This document shows positions 63,319-64,000 of a stretch of 64,000 nucleotides of DNA, in pieces. The DNA lies in contig JAAEAF010014370.1 of NCBI GenBank assembly GCA_011037195.1, forward strand, positions 112,244 through 176,243, given 5' to 3'. Under the pieces are notes generated by a model. It was not told the origin of the DNA. It searched no databases and saw nothing but the letters and a program-made list of their open reading frames with translations. The translations under genes were made by a program, and so were the position numbers. This stretch comes from Triatoma infestans. Its lineage: Eukaryota > Arthropoda > Insecta > Hemiptera > Reduviidae. Position 1 is the stretch's first letter. Every line of letters starts with the position of its first letter.

Positions 63319-64000
63319 ACCTTCAAAAGGGAAATAGCCAATCTGAGAATAAGCATTCAAGAGTGTACAAACTACTATCGAAGAGTTGCCAATATTAACT
63401 ATCTTCACTCGACGCTCTTTCAAGAAGCCCTATATAGGCCAAATGAGTTTTCTAGTTAGCTAGGCCCAACTAAACCTTCATTAGAGTAGCCAAGGGGGTT
63501 TTAGGCTTGTTGACCAATGCTGCTCTTCACTAGGCCATGAAATCCACCCTTTATACTATATTTTCTCACAAAGTATTCGTAAATATAAATTATAAGTAAA
63601 GTGCAAATAAATAATGAGTTTAATCTATTACATTCATCATTTCTCCAACATGCTACCAACCTTAAACTATATATTCGAGAAAAGCGCTAAAATATAACAG
63701 ATATAATTTTATTAACTATGAGAATGAGTTAAAAAAAAAAAAAAAAGCGAATTCAAAATTTTGGAATGAATTTTTTGTCGGAAAAAGCTTCCTTAAAATG
63801 TAGATATATTTTTTTTTTGTTCAGTAATTTTAAAACTCTTTAGTTTATTCGAATTAATTTAAAACATGAAAATATTTTTGAAAATTTTGTCAAAATAAGC
63901 GTTGTAGCAAGTTATTTGTACGACAAAAGAATAAAATAGCAATTTTACACATCGTGTTCAGGTTTGCTCTCACACATGCAAAAGCAAGCAAGTGTGCCAA
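63319..64000. other. Nothing recognised
   Basis: AT-rich; no motif, Elk exon or repeat assigned. Confidence 0.35.

Overview
This is a eukaryotic, strongly AT-rich, transposon-dense stretch, almost certainly from an insect or another arthropod. The only gene I recognise with confidence is a host gene on the minus strand: three exons of an Elk-type (EAG-superfamily, KCNH) voltage-gated potassium channel. They lie at 31206-31439 (PAS domain), 26893-27036 (PAC part) and 3643-3782 (PAS-to-membrane linker). All three have good AG/GT borders and their codon phases join exactly. The upstream N-terminal exon and all membrane and pore exons lie outside the window, so nearly everything from 3.7 to 31.4 kb is Elk intron. 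A second candidate host gene is an unrecognised open frame of about 600 codons at 20161-21972, plus strand, antisense inside the 23-kb Elk intron.

Layout. 0-1.6 kb: broken piggyBac transposase. 3.6-3.8 kb: Elk exon. 4-5.5 kb: three-level nest (hAT-like element, then the most abundant dispersed repeat, then a Harbinger-like MITE). 5.6-6.6 kb: short Helitron with helicase remnant. 6.8-10.7 kb: degraded repeat copies carrying SINEs. 11.2-13.1 kb: LINE tail split by an internally deleted Ty3/gypsy element. 14-15.1 kb: repeat with SINE. 16.9-17.2 kb: palindrome with hammerhead-like motifs. 17.8-18.1 kb: hAT C-terminus. 20.2-22 kb: orphan ORF. 22.5-24.5 kb: LINE fragments. 25.2-26.8 kb: Tc1-like element. 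26.9-31.4 kb: Elk exons with PLE-like, SINE, mariner and LINE pieces between. 31.7-33.7 kb: mariner and Harbinger remnants. 33.8-38 kb: LINEs and a 1.7-kb inverted-repeat element holding a second palindrome. 38.7-47 kb: repeat copies split by LINEs, solo LTRs and a Harbinger deletion derivative. 47.4-58.7 kb: the best copies of the dispersed repeat, a Helitron-like element, a ZBED/hAT element, and a SINE split by a 689-bp unclassified insert. 58.7-61.5 kb: 50-bp minisatellite fused to a LINE. 62-63.3 kb: two SINEs around a LINE tail.

Two things stand out as possibly under-described. First, a dispersed repeat family of roughly 1 kb (at least 17 full or partial copies here) has a hairpin at each end and two internal units of about 300 bp; I cannot place it in a known superfamily. 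Second, several PLE-like repeats carry sequences matching the hammerhead ribozyme core (CTGANGA, stem II, GAAA, self-complementary stem III, GTC). In the inverted pairs one arm keeps the motif and the partner arm has lost an essential position.

All calls come from reading the sequence, with no database search. Family names rest on recognised protein motifs, target-site duplications (TSDs) and terminal repeats. Boundaries without a TSD are approximate.
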